From PALSA-505 sp963699015 (GTDB lineage Bacteria > Actinomycetota > Actinomycetes > Streptosporangiales > Streptosporangiaceae), in assembly GCA_963699015.1 (NCBI GenBank), contig CAVOSX010000008.1, positions 868,001 to 932,000 on the forward strand: DNA of 64,000 nt. The letters run 5' to 3'. Position numbers and translations under genes: made by a program. The notes beneath the pieces were generated by a model. It did not search any database. It was not told the origin of the DNA and saw nothing but the letters and a program-made list of their open reading frames with translations. Positions within the stretch are counted from its first letter, which is position 1, and each line of letters starts with the position of its first letter. Positions 43,709 to 51,939 of the stretch are shown here, piece by piece.

Positions 43709-44351
43709 TCAGTGGATCAGGTAGATGGTCGTGAACAGCCCGATCCATACGACGTCGACGAAGTGCCAGTAGTACGACACGACGATCGCGCTCACCTGCA
43801 CCTCGCGGGTGAGGCGTTTGGCGGCGAACGTGCGGCCGAGTATGAACAAGAACGCGACAAGACCCCCGGCCACGTGCAGTCCGTGGAACCCGGTCGGAAT
43901 GTAGAACACCGAGCCGTAGGCGCTGGAGTGCAGGCTCAGCCCTTGGTCCTTGAGCAGGGACACGTACTCGAAGCCCTGGCCGCAGACGAAGTACAGGCCC
44001 ATGAAAAAGGTGAGCACGTACCACTCGCGCAGGCCCCATCTGGTGACCTGCCAGATCCGGCCCGAGCGCCGGATTCTGTCCCCGTTCCACAGCGAAGACT
44101 CCGAGCTGGCAGGTGACGCTGGACAGCAGCAACACGGTGGTGTTGATGGCGCCGAGCGTGAGGTCGAGGTGCGCCCCCGGCCACTTGATGCCCTCGCTCT
44201 TGTCCACCGACCGGATCGTGAAGTACATCGCGAACAGCGCCGCGAAGAACATCAGCTCCGAGGACAGCCAGATGATGGTGCCCACGCTGACCAGGCTCGG
44301 CCTGCTGGTCGGCCCGCGCGAGGGAGTCTGCGTCGCGCTTGCTGTCGCCAC
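43709..44351 (-). CDS. ctaE: Cytochrome c oxidase subunit III (apparent frameshift)
   Basis: Subunit III of the aa3 oxidase, with its two halves in different frames. From the GTG at 44351 the first frame reads VATASATQTPS, then SVGTIIWLSSELMFFAALFAMYF and LLLSSVTCQLGVFAVERG. The second frame continues IRRSGRIWQVTRWGLREWYV, then FYIPTGFHGLHVAGGLVAFL and VVSYYWHFVDVVWIGLF to a TGA at 43709-43711. Removing one G from the four-G run (44080-44083) rejoins them into a normal 213-residue protein. Since the gene is normally needed for respiration, a base-calling error is more likely than loss. Confidence 0.88.
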
Positions 44352-44429
44352 GAGGACATTATTACGACAAGACGTAGGGGAGCATAGCCCGACCCCCCGA
44401 ACAGAGGTGCTCCAGTACCCGGCGATCGA

Positions 44430-44435
44430 TAGCAT
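44430..44435 (+). promoter_or_regulatory. -10 element TAGCAT, leaderless start at 44443
   Basis: Seven bases separate the hexamer from the ATG; no ribosome site is visible. Confidence 0.5.
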
Positions 44436-44442
44436 CGCAGCC

Positions 44443-44847
44443 ATGAAGGTCGTTGTATTCAGCCATGACGCGGATGTGCGCGCTCAGATGCGGCTGGCCA
44501 TCGGGCGCAGGCCCGCGCCGGACGTGCCCGACGCCGAGATCATCGACGTGGCTACCGAGCCGGCCCTGTTCCGGCTGCTGGATGCGGGCGGCACCGACAT
44601 CATGGTCCTGGACGGCGAGGCACAGCCCGCCGGCGGCATGGGAATCTGCCGCCAGGCCAAGGACGAGATCTACAAGTGTCCTCCGGTGCTGCTGGTGATC
44701 GGCCGGCCGGATGACGGCTGGCTCGCCACCTGGTCGCGCGCGGACGCCGTGGTGTCGCACCCGATCGAGCCGGCCGCCCTCGCCGAGGCGCTGGCCGGCC
44801 TGATGCGCGATGTCGCGGCCGCCCGCGCGCTGCAGTCCGGTGCCTGA
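44443..44847 (+). CDS. Degenerate receiver-domain protein
   Basis: A stand-alone receiver-like protein of 134 residues. It keeps the fold (MKVVVFSHDADVRAQM, DIMVLDGEAQPAGG) and the phosphoacceptor position Asp57, but the acidic pair is reduced to His-Asp, the Thr/Ser after beta-4 is absent (LLVIGRPDD), and the conserved lysine before proline is His106 (VVSHPIEP). Phosphorylation signalling is therefore doubtful. TAGCAT seven bases before the ATG suggests a leaderless transcript. It overlaps trpD and is divergent from ctaE; such proteins recur at this site in actinobacteria. Confidence 0.82.
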   Translation: MKVVVFSHDADVRAQMRLAIGRRPAPDVPDAEIIDVATEPALFRLLDAGGTDIMVLDGEAQPAGGMGICRQAKDEIYKCPPVLLVIGRPDDGWLATWSRADAVVSHPIEPAALAEALAGLMRDVAAARALQSGA

Positions 44848-45913
44848 CCCGGTGGCGGCCGGCCGGGCCAGCTGGCCGGCGCTGATCGGCGCGCTCATCA
44901 GGGGAGAATCGCTGACCGTCGGCGAGGCCGCCTGGGCGATGAACGAGATCATGGACGGCGCGGCGACGTCCGCGCAGATCGCCGGGTTCGGCGTGGCGCT
45001 GCGGATCAAGGGCGAGACGGTCGAGGAGCTCAGCGGCCTGGCGCGGGCCATGCTCGACCACGCCACCCCCATCCGCGTTCCCGGCCGGGTGGGCGACCTC
45101 GTCGGGACCGGCGGGGACGGGGCGCACACGGTGAACATCTCCACCATGGGCGCGATCGTCGCCGCGGCCGCCGGGGCGCGGATGGCCAAGCACGGGAACC
45201 GGGCGGCCAGCTCCGCGTGCGGCGCCGCCGACGTGCTGGAGGAACTCGGCGTCGTGATCGACCTCCCGCCGGCCGCCAGCGCGCAGGTCGCGGAGGAGAT
45301 CGGGATCGCCTTCCTGTTCGCGCCGCTGTATCACCCGGCGCTGCGGTATGCCGGGCCGCCGCGCCGCGAGCTCGGCGTGCCCACCGTGTTCAACTTCCTC
45401 GGCCCGGTGGCGAACCCGGCGCGCCCGCAGGCGCAAGCGGTCGGCGTGGCCGATCCGCGGATGGGCGAGATCATCGCCGGCGTCCTGGCCGGCCGCGGCT
45501 GCTCGGCCCTGGTCTTCCACGGCGACGACGGCCTGGACGAGCTGACCACCGCGACCACCTCCACGGTCTGGGCCGTGCACGACAGTGGCGTGAGCCGGCT
45601 CGTGCTCGACCCGGCCGAGCTCGGGCTCGGCCGCAGCCGCCCCGGCGATCTGCGCGGCGGCGACGCGGCCCGCAACGCAGCGGTGGTGCGGGCCGTGCTG
45701 GACGGCGAGCAGGGCCCGGTGGCTGACACGGTGCTCCTCAACGCGGCCGCCGCGCTCGCTGCCCACGACGGGATCCCGAACGCGGACGCGGTGGTCCCCG
45801 CGCTCCGAGACGGCTACGCGCGGGCCGGCGATGCGGTCCGCTCCGGGGCCGCCGGCCGGCTGCTGAGCCGGTGGGTGGAGATCAGCACCAGGCTGGCCGC
45901 CAAGGACAACTAG
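44840..45913 (+). CDS. trpD: Anthranilate phosphoribosyltransferase
   Basis: Tryptophan pathway enzyme of about 357 residues that joins anthranilate to PRPP. Key motifs are GTGGDGAHTVNIST (PRPP/Mg binding), KHGNRAASSACGAADVLE and FNFLGPVANPARP. Starts at GTG 44840 or 44852 are compatible with the N-terminal PALIGALIRGESLT; an ATG at 44810 is further inside the receiver gene. No other trp genes are nearby, as is usual for this copy in actinobacteria. Confidence 0.93.
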   Translation: MPDPVAAGRASWPALIGALIRGESLTVGEAAWAMNEIMDGAATSAQIAGFGVALRIKGETVEELSGLARAMLDHATPIRVPGRVGDLVGTGGDGAHTVNISTMGAIVAAAAGARMAKHGNRAASSACGAADVLEELGVVIDLPPAASAQVAEEIGIAFLFAPLYHPALRYAGPPRRELGVPTVFNFLGPVANPARPQAQAVGVADPRMGEIIAGVLAGRGCSALVFHGDDGLDELTTATTSTVWAVHDSGVSRLVLDPAELGLGRSRPGDLRGGDAARNAAVVRAVLDGEQGPVADTVLLNAAAALAAHDGIPNADAVVPALRDGYARAGDAVRSGAAGRLLSRWVEISTRLAAKDN

Positions 45914-45985
45914 GCCCAGGCTCGCGGCCAGGGATCAGGCCCGGGCCGGGCTCAGCCGGGCCAGGGTCAGCCAGGCCAGCCGGCT

Positions 45986-46273
45986 CTAGTCGGCCTCGGT
46001 GAATCCCAGGGCGAACGCGGCCTCCAGGTCGTGCCTGGAGTAGGTGCGGAACGCGATGTGCGTCTCGGTGTGGGTCACGCCGGGAACCTTGTTGACCCCG
46101 CCGGGGATGACATCGGCGAGTTCGTCGTGCGTCCTGACCCGGATCATCGCCACGAGGTCAAACTCGCCCGTTACCGAATAAACCTCGCTGACCTGCGGGA
46201 TCTGCACAAGCTCCTGCGCGATCTCGGGAATGCGCTGGACCTCGGTCTTGATCAAGACGATCGCGGTGACCAC
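45986..46273 (-). CDS. Lrp/AsnC ligand-binding (RAM) domain protein
   Basis: A 95-residue stand-alone RAM domain without a DNA-binding helix-turn-helix. It shows AIVLIKTEVQRIPEIAQEL and SVTGEFDLVAMIRVRT, the ligand-pocket pattern of Lrp proteins. GTG at 46273 is chosen because AAGGAGG lies seven bases upstream; ATG codons at 46294 and 46297 lie within or before that ribosome site. Such small proteins may bind amino acids or modulate full-length Lrp regulators; proximity to trpD is suggestive only. Confidence 0.88.
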   Translation of the reverse strand: MVTAIVLIKTEVQRIPEIAQELVQIPQVSEVYSVTGEFDLVAMIRVRTHDELADVIPGGVNKVPGVTHTETHIAFRTYSRHDLEAAFALGFTEAD

Positions 46274-46459
46274 CCAGCCGCCTCCTTCGGTCATCATCTG
46301 GGCCTGAGCGTACTAGTACCGCGCCCGCCAGCGTCTGCTGACGGGCACGGTCGCTGTTGCCGATGGCACTGTGCCGCCCTCATAGCGTCGGTACGCCCTC
46401 ATGGCGTCCGTAACGGTACATCGATCCCGGTAACGGCGCCGGCGGCGGCACCGGCGCGG

Positions 46460-47203
46460 TCAGCTGGAAATCTCAGCCAGCGTGCGCACGCCGGAGGCGG
46501 TCAGCCGCCCGATCAGGGCGTGCAGCACCGCCGCGGTGGCCCGCGCATCGGCCAGGGCGCGGTGACACGGGGCCGTCGGCGCCTGGAAATAGCTGGCCAG
46601 CGTGGACAGCTTGCAGTCGGGTACCTCGGACTCGCCGAGCACCTGCCGCGCCAGCGTGACCGTGTCCAGCACGGCCAGATCCGGCCAGGGCAGGCCGCAG
46701 TCACCGCACGCCGCGACGAGGAAGCTGACGTCGAAGGGGGCGTTGTGCGCGGTGAGCACCGCGCCGCCGGCGAAGGCCAGGAAATCGGGCAGGACGGCCC
46801 CGATAGCCGGGGCCTGCGCCACCATCGCGTCACTGATGCCGGTGAGCGCCGCGATGTCGGCCGGGATCGCCTGACCCGGGTTGACCAGCGAGCAGAACTC
46901 CCCGGTGACCTGGCCGCCGGTGAACCTGACCGCGCCGATCTCCGTGATCCGCGCGCTGTCGGCCGACCAGCCGGTGGTTTCCAGATCGACGATCACGAAA
47001 TCGGCGTCGGCGATCGGGCGCGTGCCGCAGGCCAGCAGCGCGCCGCAGGCCGGCGAGTCACCGGCCCCGATGACCGGCCAGCGGAGCGCGGGCCCGGCCG
47101 GCGCGGCCGGCCTGTGCGGCGCCCGGCCCTTGCTGCGCAGCGCACGGCTCAGCCGGCTCGAAGCCCCGGCGAGCCGGGTGGTCAGCCTGCGCCAGATATT
47201 CAC
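46460..47203 (-). CDS. DEDDh-family 3'-5' exonuclease (DnaQ epsilon-like)
   Basis: Exonuclease of 247 residues. The DEDDh motifs are DLETTG (first Asp and Glu), HNAPFDVSFL (second Asp) and CHRALADARAT (His and final Asp). The N-terminal 60 residues are basic and disordered. The start is a GTG at 47203 with TAGCGT on the minus strand seven bases before it, a leaderless arrangement; upstream ATG 47242 lacks support. It could be a repair or RNA-processing nuclease rather than the replicative proofreader. Confidence 0.88.
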   Translation of the reverse strand: MNIWRRLTTRLAGASSRLSRALRSKGRAPHRPAAPAGPALRWPVIGAGDSPACGALLACGTRPIADADFVIVDLETTGWSADSARITEIGAVRFTGGQVTGEFCSLVNPGQAIPADIAALTGISDAMVAQAPAIGAVLPDFLAFAGGAVLTAHNAPFDVSFLVAACGDCGLPWPDLAVLDTVTLARQVLGESEVPDCKLSTLASYFQAPTAPCHRALADARATAAVLHALIGRLTASGVRTLAEISS

Positions 47204-47210
47204 GGCGACA

Positions 47211-47216
47211 ACGCTA
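47211..47216 (-). promoter_or_regulatory. -10 element TAGCGT, leaderless start at 47203
   Basis: Seven bases separate the hexamer from the GTG of the exonuclease gene. Confidence 0.48.
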
Positions 47217-47314
47217 GGGCCGGGTACCGACACTCTCCGCAAGGCGCGCCGGAATGTCAGTACCGCTTCCTAGCCTGGTAGCAACAGGGAACGACGCCTC
47301 CCGGAGGGAAGATC

Positions 47315-47572
47315 ATGCAGGCTGACGGCGACCGGCGCGAGACGGACGGGACCGCGGGCCCGGATTGCGTGATCGCGATCGTGCCCGACGGCCAGGAGAT
47401 CGGGCCGGCCGAGCGCCGGGCACTGCGGGCGCTCGCGCAGGCCGGCCTGATCCCGGAGGCCGTCACCATCGGTCACACGGGACTCTCCGGAACCACGAGC
47501 ATTCGCACACACAGAGTCAATGGGGGGCCCAGAGTAGTGGAATCGGTTGAACCGGCCCTCGCCCTTCACTAA
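47315..47572 (+). CDS. Small protein of unknown function
   Basis: An 85-residue frame with GGAGGG seven bases before the ATG. The translation has no membrane segment or familiar motif; CVIAIVPDGQEIGPAERRALRALAQ looks like a beta strand and helix. Third codon positions are GC-rich as expected for a gene. It sits between the exonuclease and the NlpC/P60 leader. I do not recognise it. Confidence 0.5.
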   Translation: MQADGDRRETDGTAGPDCVIAIVPDGQEIGPAERRALRALAQAGLIPEAVTIGHTGLSGTTSIRTHRVNGGPRVVESVEPALALH

Positions 47573-47649
47573 TGTCAGCCCCCGAGCCGCATCGTTCCGC
47601 AATCGCCAGACCGGCGATAACGATCGGCCGACGCTGATTCCTTGCGGCT

Positions 47650-47760
47650 GACGTTCTGTGTTGGCTGCGGAGCCGGGTTACCGGCAGGCGCCACGCCGGC
47701 GCCAGCCGAAGGGCGAGTCTTCCACCGCCCGTACCCCTAAGCTCACCCGGTAGGCGGATA
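47650..47760 (+). ncRNA. Probable cyclic-di-AMP (ydaO/yuaA-type) riboswitch
   Basis: The leader of the NlpC/P60 gene contains the 3' signature CCTAAGCTCACCCGGTAGGC (47736-47755), close to the ydaO pattern CAGCTMACCTCGTAAGCG, and the internal GGGCGAGTCTT (47711-47721), close to GGGCGAAACTCTT. A GAGCCGGGTTACC segment near 47670 could be the third conserved part. In actinobacteria this riboswitch class typically precedes cell-wall hydrolase genes. The 5' border and the first stem are uncertain. Confidence 0.6.
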
Positions 47761-47785
47761 GTGGAAGAAGGAGCGTGTCCCGTAC

Positions 47786-48835
47786 GTGAATACGCGGCCA
47801 TCAGCCAGGTTTTCCCTGGTTCGCCGCTGTATCACCGGAGTCGCCGCGGTGGCCCTAGCTGGGGGGCTGGCCACTTACTCGGTCTCTGCGAGTGCCTCGC
47901 CGAAGCCGACGATCACTCAGGTGACAGCGCAGGTCAAGGCCCTGTCCGGGCAGGTAGACAAGGCCAACCAGCAGTATGACCAGGTGAAACAGCAGCTAGC
48001 CGAAGCGAACCACAGACTGAAGCTGGTCAACGACGAGGTTGCCAGGGACCAGGCGCAGTTCACCGTCGCGCGCCGTGGCGTCGCGGCGGCCGCCGCGACC
48101 GCCTACGAGGACGGCAACCTGACGTCGATGGCGGCCCTGATCACCTCGGCCAGCCCGCAGACCGTGCTCAGCCGGGCCAGCATGCTGGTCCAGCTCTCCT
48201 CGACCAGGTCCGCGCAGATGCACCAGTTCATCACCGCGGCCCAGCAGCTCTCCGGAGCCCAGCAGAGCGCCAAGCGCACCAAGGCGGCAATCACCACGCT
48301 GCGCAACCAGGCGCAAACGCGGGTCGACTCGAAGAACAAGGCCCTGCAGCAGAAGCAGTCGCTGCTGGCCACGCTCACCGCGCAGCAGCAGCAGACGGTC
48401 ACCACCATGGCAAGCCCGGGCGGCACCGGCACCCCAAGTCCCCCGACCACGAAGGCCCCCGCCCCCGCCCCCGCTAACACCAACGCGGGCAAGGCCGTCG
48501 CGTTCGCCTACGCCCAGATCGGCTGCCCCTATGTGTTCGGCGCCACCGGGCCGTGCAACAGCGGCTTCGACTGCTCCGGGCTGGTCCAGGCCGCGTGGGC
48601 GTACGCCGGGGTGTCGATCCCGCGCGACACCTACGAGCAGTGGGCGGCGCTGCCGCACATACCGCTGTCCCAGCTCCAGCCGGGCGACCTGATCTACTTC
48701 AACGGCGAGAGCCACGTGGGCATGTACGTGGGCGGCGGATACATGATCGACGCCCCGACCCCGGGCGAGACCGTGGAGAAGGTCCAGCTAGCCGGCTGGT
48801 ACACCGCGACCGAGGACGGTGCCGTCCGGCCCTAG
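47786..48835 (+). CDS. Secreted NlpC/P60 peptidoglycan endopeptidase
   Basis: Exported hydrolase of 349 residues. The GTG start leads into a signal peptide (residues 12-37). Residues 40-205 form a long coiled coil of the RipA/PcsB type, then a Pro/Thr/Ala linker, and the NlpC/P60 domain from about 233. Catalytic Cys263 is in FDCSGLVQ and His310 in ESHVGMYVG. The third position of the triad is Asp322 (YMIDAPTPG), where His is commoner. A probable cyclic-di-AMP riboswitch precedes it, linking expression to turgor or potassium state (inference). Confidence 0.92.
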   Translation: MNTRPSARFSLVRRCITGVAAVALAGGLATYSVSASASPKPTITQVTAQVKALSGQVDKANQQYDQVKQQLAEANHRLKLVNDEVARDQAQFTVARRGVAAAAATAYEDGNLTSMAALITSASPQTVLSRASMLVQLSSTRSAQMHQFITAAQQLSGAQQSAKRTKAAITTLRNQAQTRVDSKNKALQQKQSLLATLTAQQQQTVTTMASPGGTGTPSPPTTKAPAPAPANTNAGKAVAFAYAQIGCPYVFGATGPCNSGFDCSGLVQAAWAYAGVSIPRDTYEQWAALPHIPLSQLQPGDLIYFNGESHVGMYVGGGYMIDAPTPGETVEKVQLAGWYTATEDGAVRP

Positions 48836-48852
48836 GACCCGCTGCCTGCCGC

Positions 48853-48858
48853 TAGTAT
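48853..48858 (+). promoter_or_regulatory. -10 element TAGTAT before the mannosyltransferase
   Basis: The hexamer ends nine bases before the ATG at 48868, consistent with a leaderless or very short leader. Confidence 0.42.
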
Positions 48859-48867
48859 CTGGCGGCG

Positions 48868-49995
48868 ATGGGTAAGACGCTCGTGGTCACGAACGACTTC
48901 CCGCCCCGGCGCGGAGGTATCCAGTCGTTCGTGCACGCGCTGGCGACCCGGCTGCCTGCCGGGTCGGTGGCCGTGTACGCGCCGTCCTGGGAGGGTGCCG
49001 CCGAGTTCGACGCCCGGCAGCCGATGCCGGTCATCCGGCACCCGACATCGCTCATGCTGCCGGTGCCGTCGGTCACCCGCCGGGCCACGGCCGCGCTGCA
49101 GGAGTACGGGTGCGACCGCGTCCTGTTCGGTGCCGCCGCACCGCTCGGCCTGCTCGCCCCCGCGCTGCGCCGGGCGGGGGCGAAGCGGATCGTCGCGATC
49201 ACCCACGGGCATGAGGCCGGCTGGGCCGCACTGCCCGCGGCTCGCGGCCTGCTGCACCGGATCGGCGACGCCGTGGACGTGCTGACCTACCTGGGGGAGT
49301 ACTTCAGGGTGCGGCTGGCCCGTGCCCTGTCCGCCGACGCGGCGGCCCGCATGGTCCGGCTTGCGCCCGGCGTCGACGTCGCGGCTTTCCACCCGGGGGC
49401 GGGCGGCGCCGCGGTCCGGCAGCGGCTCGGCCTGCAAGGCCGGCCGGTGGTGCTGTGCGTGTCCCGGCTCGTGCCGCGCAAGGGGCAGGACACGCTGCTG
49501 CGGGCCTGGCCCGCGGTTGTCTCGGCCGCGCCGGATGCCAGGCTGCTGCTGGTCGGCAGCGGCCCGTTCGGGAAAGATCTGCGCCAGCTGGCCGAACGGC
49601 TCCGGGTGACCGGCTCGGTGCATTTCGCCGGCGCCGTCCCCGGGCAGGAACTGCCCGCGTACTACGACGCCGCCGACGTGTTCGCCATGCCCTGCCGGAC
49701 CCGCAGGGGCGGGCTCGACGTGGAGGGGCTGGGCATCGTCTACCTGGAGGCATCCGCCACCGGCCTGCCCGTGATCGGCGGCGACTCCGGCGGGGCGCCC
49801 GACGCCATCTGCGACGGCGAGTCAGGGTATGTGGTGCCGGGCCGCAGCGTGACGGCCGTGGCGGACCGGATCACCGGCCTGATCACCGATCCGGACCGGG
49901 CCCGGGCCATGGGCGAGAAGGGCCTGGCCTGGGTGCAGCAGGAATGGCGCTGGGACCTGGTGGCCAGGCGCCTCGAGCAGATCCTCCGCGGCTGA
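48868..49995 (+). CDS. GT4 glycosyltransferase, PimB'-like mannosyltransferase
   Basis: A 375-residue retaining glycosyltransferase with the GT-B fold. The N-terminal DFPPRRGGIQSFVH loop and C-terminal GLDVEGLGIVYLEASATGLPVI (EX7E region) match the GDP-mannose-dependent enzyme that adds the second mannose in phosphatidylinositol mannoside synthesis. RLVPRKGQDTLLRAW is the nucleotide-sugar side. TAGTAT lies nine bases upstream. The assignment to PimB' is by family resemblance; other mannosylation targets are possible. Confidence 0.87.
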   Translation: MGKTLVVTNDFPPRRGGIQSFVHALATRLPAGSVAVYAPSWEGAAEFDARQPMPVIRHPTSLMLPVPSVTRRATAALQEYGCDRVLFGAAAPLGLLAPALRRAGAKRIVAITHGHEAGWAALPAARGLLHRIGDAVDVLTYLGEYFRVRLARALSADAAARMVRLAPGVDVAAFHPGAGGAAVRQRLGLQGRPVVLCVSRLVPRKGQDTLLRAWPAVVSAAPDARLLLVGSGPFGKDLRQLAERLRVTGSVHFAGAVPGQELPAYYDAADVFAMPCRTRRGGLDVEGLGIVYLEASATGLPVIGGDSGGAPDAICDGESGYVVPGRSVTAVADRITGLITDPDRARAMGEKGLAWVQQEWRWDLVARRLEQILRG

Positions 49996-49997
49996 GG

Positions 49998-51830
49998 TCA
50001 GGAGTACAGCGCGTCGATGTCGGCGGCGCACTCCTTGACCACCACGCTGCGGCGCAGCTTGAGCGACGGCGTGAGCTGGCCGCCGGCCTCGGTGAAGTCG
50101 GTGTCGAGGATCCGGAACCGCTTGATCGCCTCCGCCCGGGACACCGCCTGGTTGGCCTCGTCCACCGCCTGCTGGATGTCGGCGACGAACTCCGGGTCGT
50201 CCTTCAGCTCGGCCAGCGTCGCGTCGGCCGCCTTGCCGTGCTGCTTCTTCCAGTGCGGCAGCGCCTCCTCGTCGATGGTCACCAGCGCCGCCACGTAGGG
50301 CCGGCCGTCGCCTACCACCATGCACTGGCTGATCAGCGGGTGGCTGCGCAGCCGGTCCTCGAGCACGGCCGGCGACACGTTCTTCCCGCCGGCCGTGACG
50401 ATCAGCTCCTTCTGGCGGCCGGTGATCCGCAGGAAGCCCTCGTCGTCGAGCGAGCCGATGTCGCCGGTGCGGATCCAGCCGTCCTGATCCAGCACCTCGG
50501 CGGTGGCGGCGTCGTTCTGCCAGTAGCCGGAGAAGGCCATCGGCCCGGTGAACAGGATCTCGCCATCATCGGCGATCCTGACGCTGGCCCCGGGTATCGC
50601 GAGCCCGACCGTTCCGATCTTGTTCCGGCTCGGCCGGTTGACGGTCACCGCCGCGCTGAGCTCGGTCATCCCGTAGCCCTCGAGGATCGTGATGCCGGCG
50701 CCGCGGAAGAAGTGGCCGAGCCGTTCCCCGAGCGCCGCGCCGCCGGAGATCGCGTACCGCACCTGGCCGCCGACCGCGTCCCGCAGCTTGCCGTACACCA
50801 GCCGGTCGAACAGGCGGTGCCGGAGCGCGAGCGCAGCGCCCGGGCCGCGGCCGCCCCGGGCCCCGGAGTCGAGCGCCTGGCTGTGCGCTATGGCGGTATC
50901 GGCCGCGGCCTGGAAGATCCGGCGCTTGACCGCGCTTTCCGAGGCCTGCTGCTGGGCGGTGTTGTATACCTTCTCGAACACCCGGGGCACGGCGAGCAGG
51001 AACGTCGGCCGGAACGAGGCCAGGTCGGGTACCAGGTCCGAGATCGACGAGGTGTGGCCGAGCACGATGCCGGACTCGAGGCAGGCCACCTGGATGACGC
51101 GGGCGAACGCGTGCGCGAGCGGCAGGAACAGCAGCGTCGAGCCGGAAAAGCTGAACAGCTCGGTGAGCGCGCCCGCGGTCGCGTTGCGCGTGTCCGCGAG
51201 CAGGTTCGCGTGCGTGAGCGCGCAGCCCTTCGGGCGGCCGGTGGTGCCGGAGGTATAGATGATGGTGGCCAGGTCGGCCGCCCTGACCGCGTGGCGGCGT
51301 TCTTCGGCCTGCTCGTCGCCGATGCTCCCGCTCCGCGCGGCCAGCTCTTGCAGCGGCTGGCTCCCTGCCGCCTCGCCCTCGATCCGCCACGACATCTCCA
51401 GGCTGGGCAGCTGGGCGCGGACGGAGCCGATCGTCGCCTCGTGCGCGGCGGTCTCCGCGAACACGGCGCGCGCCTGCGAGTCGCCGAGGATCCACTGCAC
51501 CTGCTCGGCCGAGGATGTCTCGTAGATGGGCACGGTGACCGCGCCCGCTGTCCAGATCGCGTAGTCGATCAGGGTCCACTCGTACCGGGTCCGCGACAGC
51601 AGCGCGACCCGGTCGCCGGCCTGGATGCCGGCCGCGATGAGGCCCTTGGCCAGAGGCAGCACCTCATCCAGGAACGCCTGCGCGGTGACATCCTGCCAGC
51701 CGTCATGGCCGGGCGCCTTGCGCCGCATGATGACGGCATCCGGCTCTTCCGCCGCGCGCCGGAAGACCACGTCGGCCAGGCTGGCCGACGCGGGGACATC
51801 CACCAGGGCCGGGGTGCTGTACTCGCGCAC
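49998..51830 (-). CDS. Long-chain fatty-acyl-CoA synthetase (AMP-forming, FadD15-like)
   Basis: A 610-residue adenylate-forming enzyme that activates long-chain fatty acids. The P-loop-like motif is YTSGTTGRPKGCALTH, followed by EGYGMTELSAAV and the hinge WIRTGDIGSLDDEGFLRITG, then the C-terminal lysine region. AGGAGG four bases before the GTG supports the start. It is convergent with the mannosyltransferase (two-base gap), and such pairs are conserved in actinobacteria. Confidence 0.93.
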   Translation of the reverse strand: MREYSTPALVDVPASASLADVVFRRAAEEPDAVIMRRKAPGHDGWQDVTAQAFLDEVLPLAKGLIAAGIQAGDRVALLSRTRYEWTLIDYAIWTAGAVTVPIYETSSAEQVQWILGDSQARAVFAETAAHEATIGSVRAQLPSLEMSWRIEGEAAGSQPLQELAARSGSIGDEQAEERRHAVRAADLATIIYTSGTTGRPKGCALTHANLLADTRNATAGALTELFSFSGSTLLFLPLAHAFARVIQVACLESGIVLGHTSSISDLVPDLASFRPTFLLAVPRVFEKVYNTAQQQASESAVKRRIFQAAADTAIAHSQALDSGARGGRGPGAALALRHRLFDRLVYGKLRDAVGGQVRYAISGGAALGERLGHFFRGAGITILEGYGMTELSAAVTVNRPSRNKIGTVGLAIPGASVRIADDGEILFTGPMAFSGYWQNDAATAEVLDQDGWIRTGDIGSLDDEGFLRITGRQKELIVTAGGKNVSPAVLEDRLRSHPLISQCMVVGDGRPYVAALVTIDEEALPHWKKQHGKAADATLAELKDDPEFVADIQQAVDEANQAVSRAEAIKRFRILDTDFTEAGGQLTPSLKLRRSVVVKECAADIDALYS

Positions 51831-51927
51831 GGCGCCTCCTTGTCCGACTGTTCCTGTCTGGAGGTTATCGCGCCGGCCCGGCGCTACCGCCGGTGCTACC
51901 GCCGGGTAGCGCCGGTCCCCGGACTCC

Positions 51928-51933
51928 TACTGT
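51928..51933 (+). promoter_or_regulatory. -10 element TACTGT, leaderless start at 51940
   Basis: Six bases separate the hexamer from the ATG. Confidence 0.48.
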
Positions 51934-51939
51934 GGAGCC

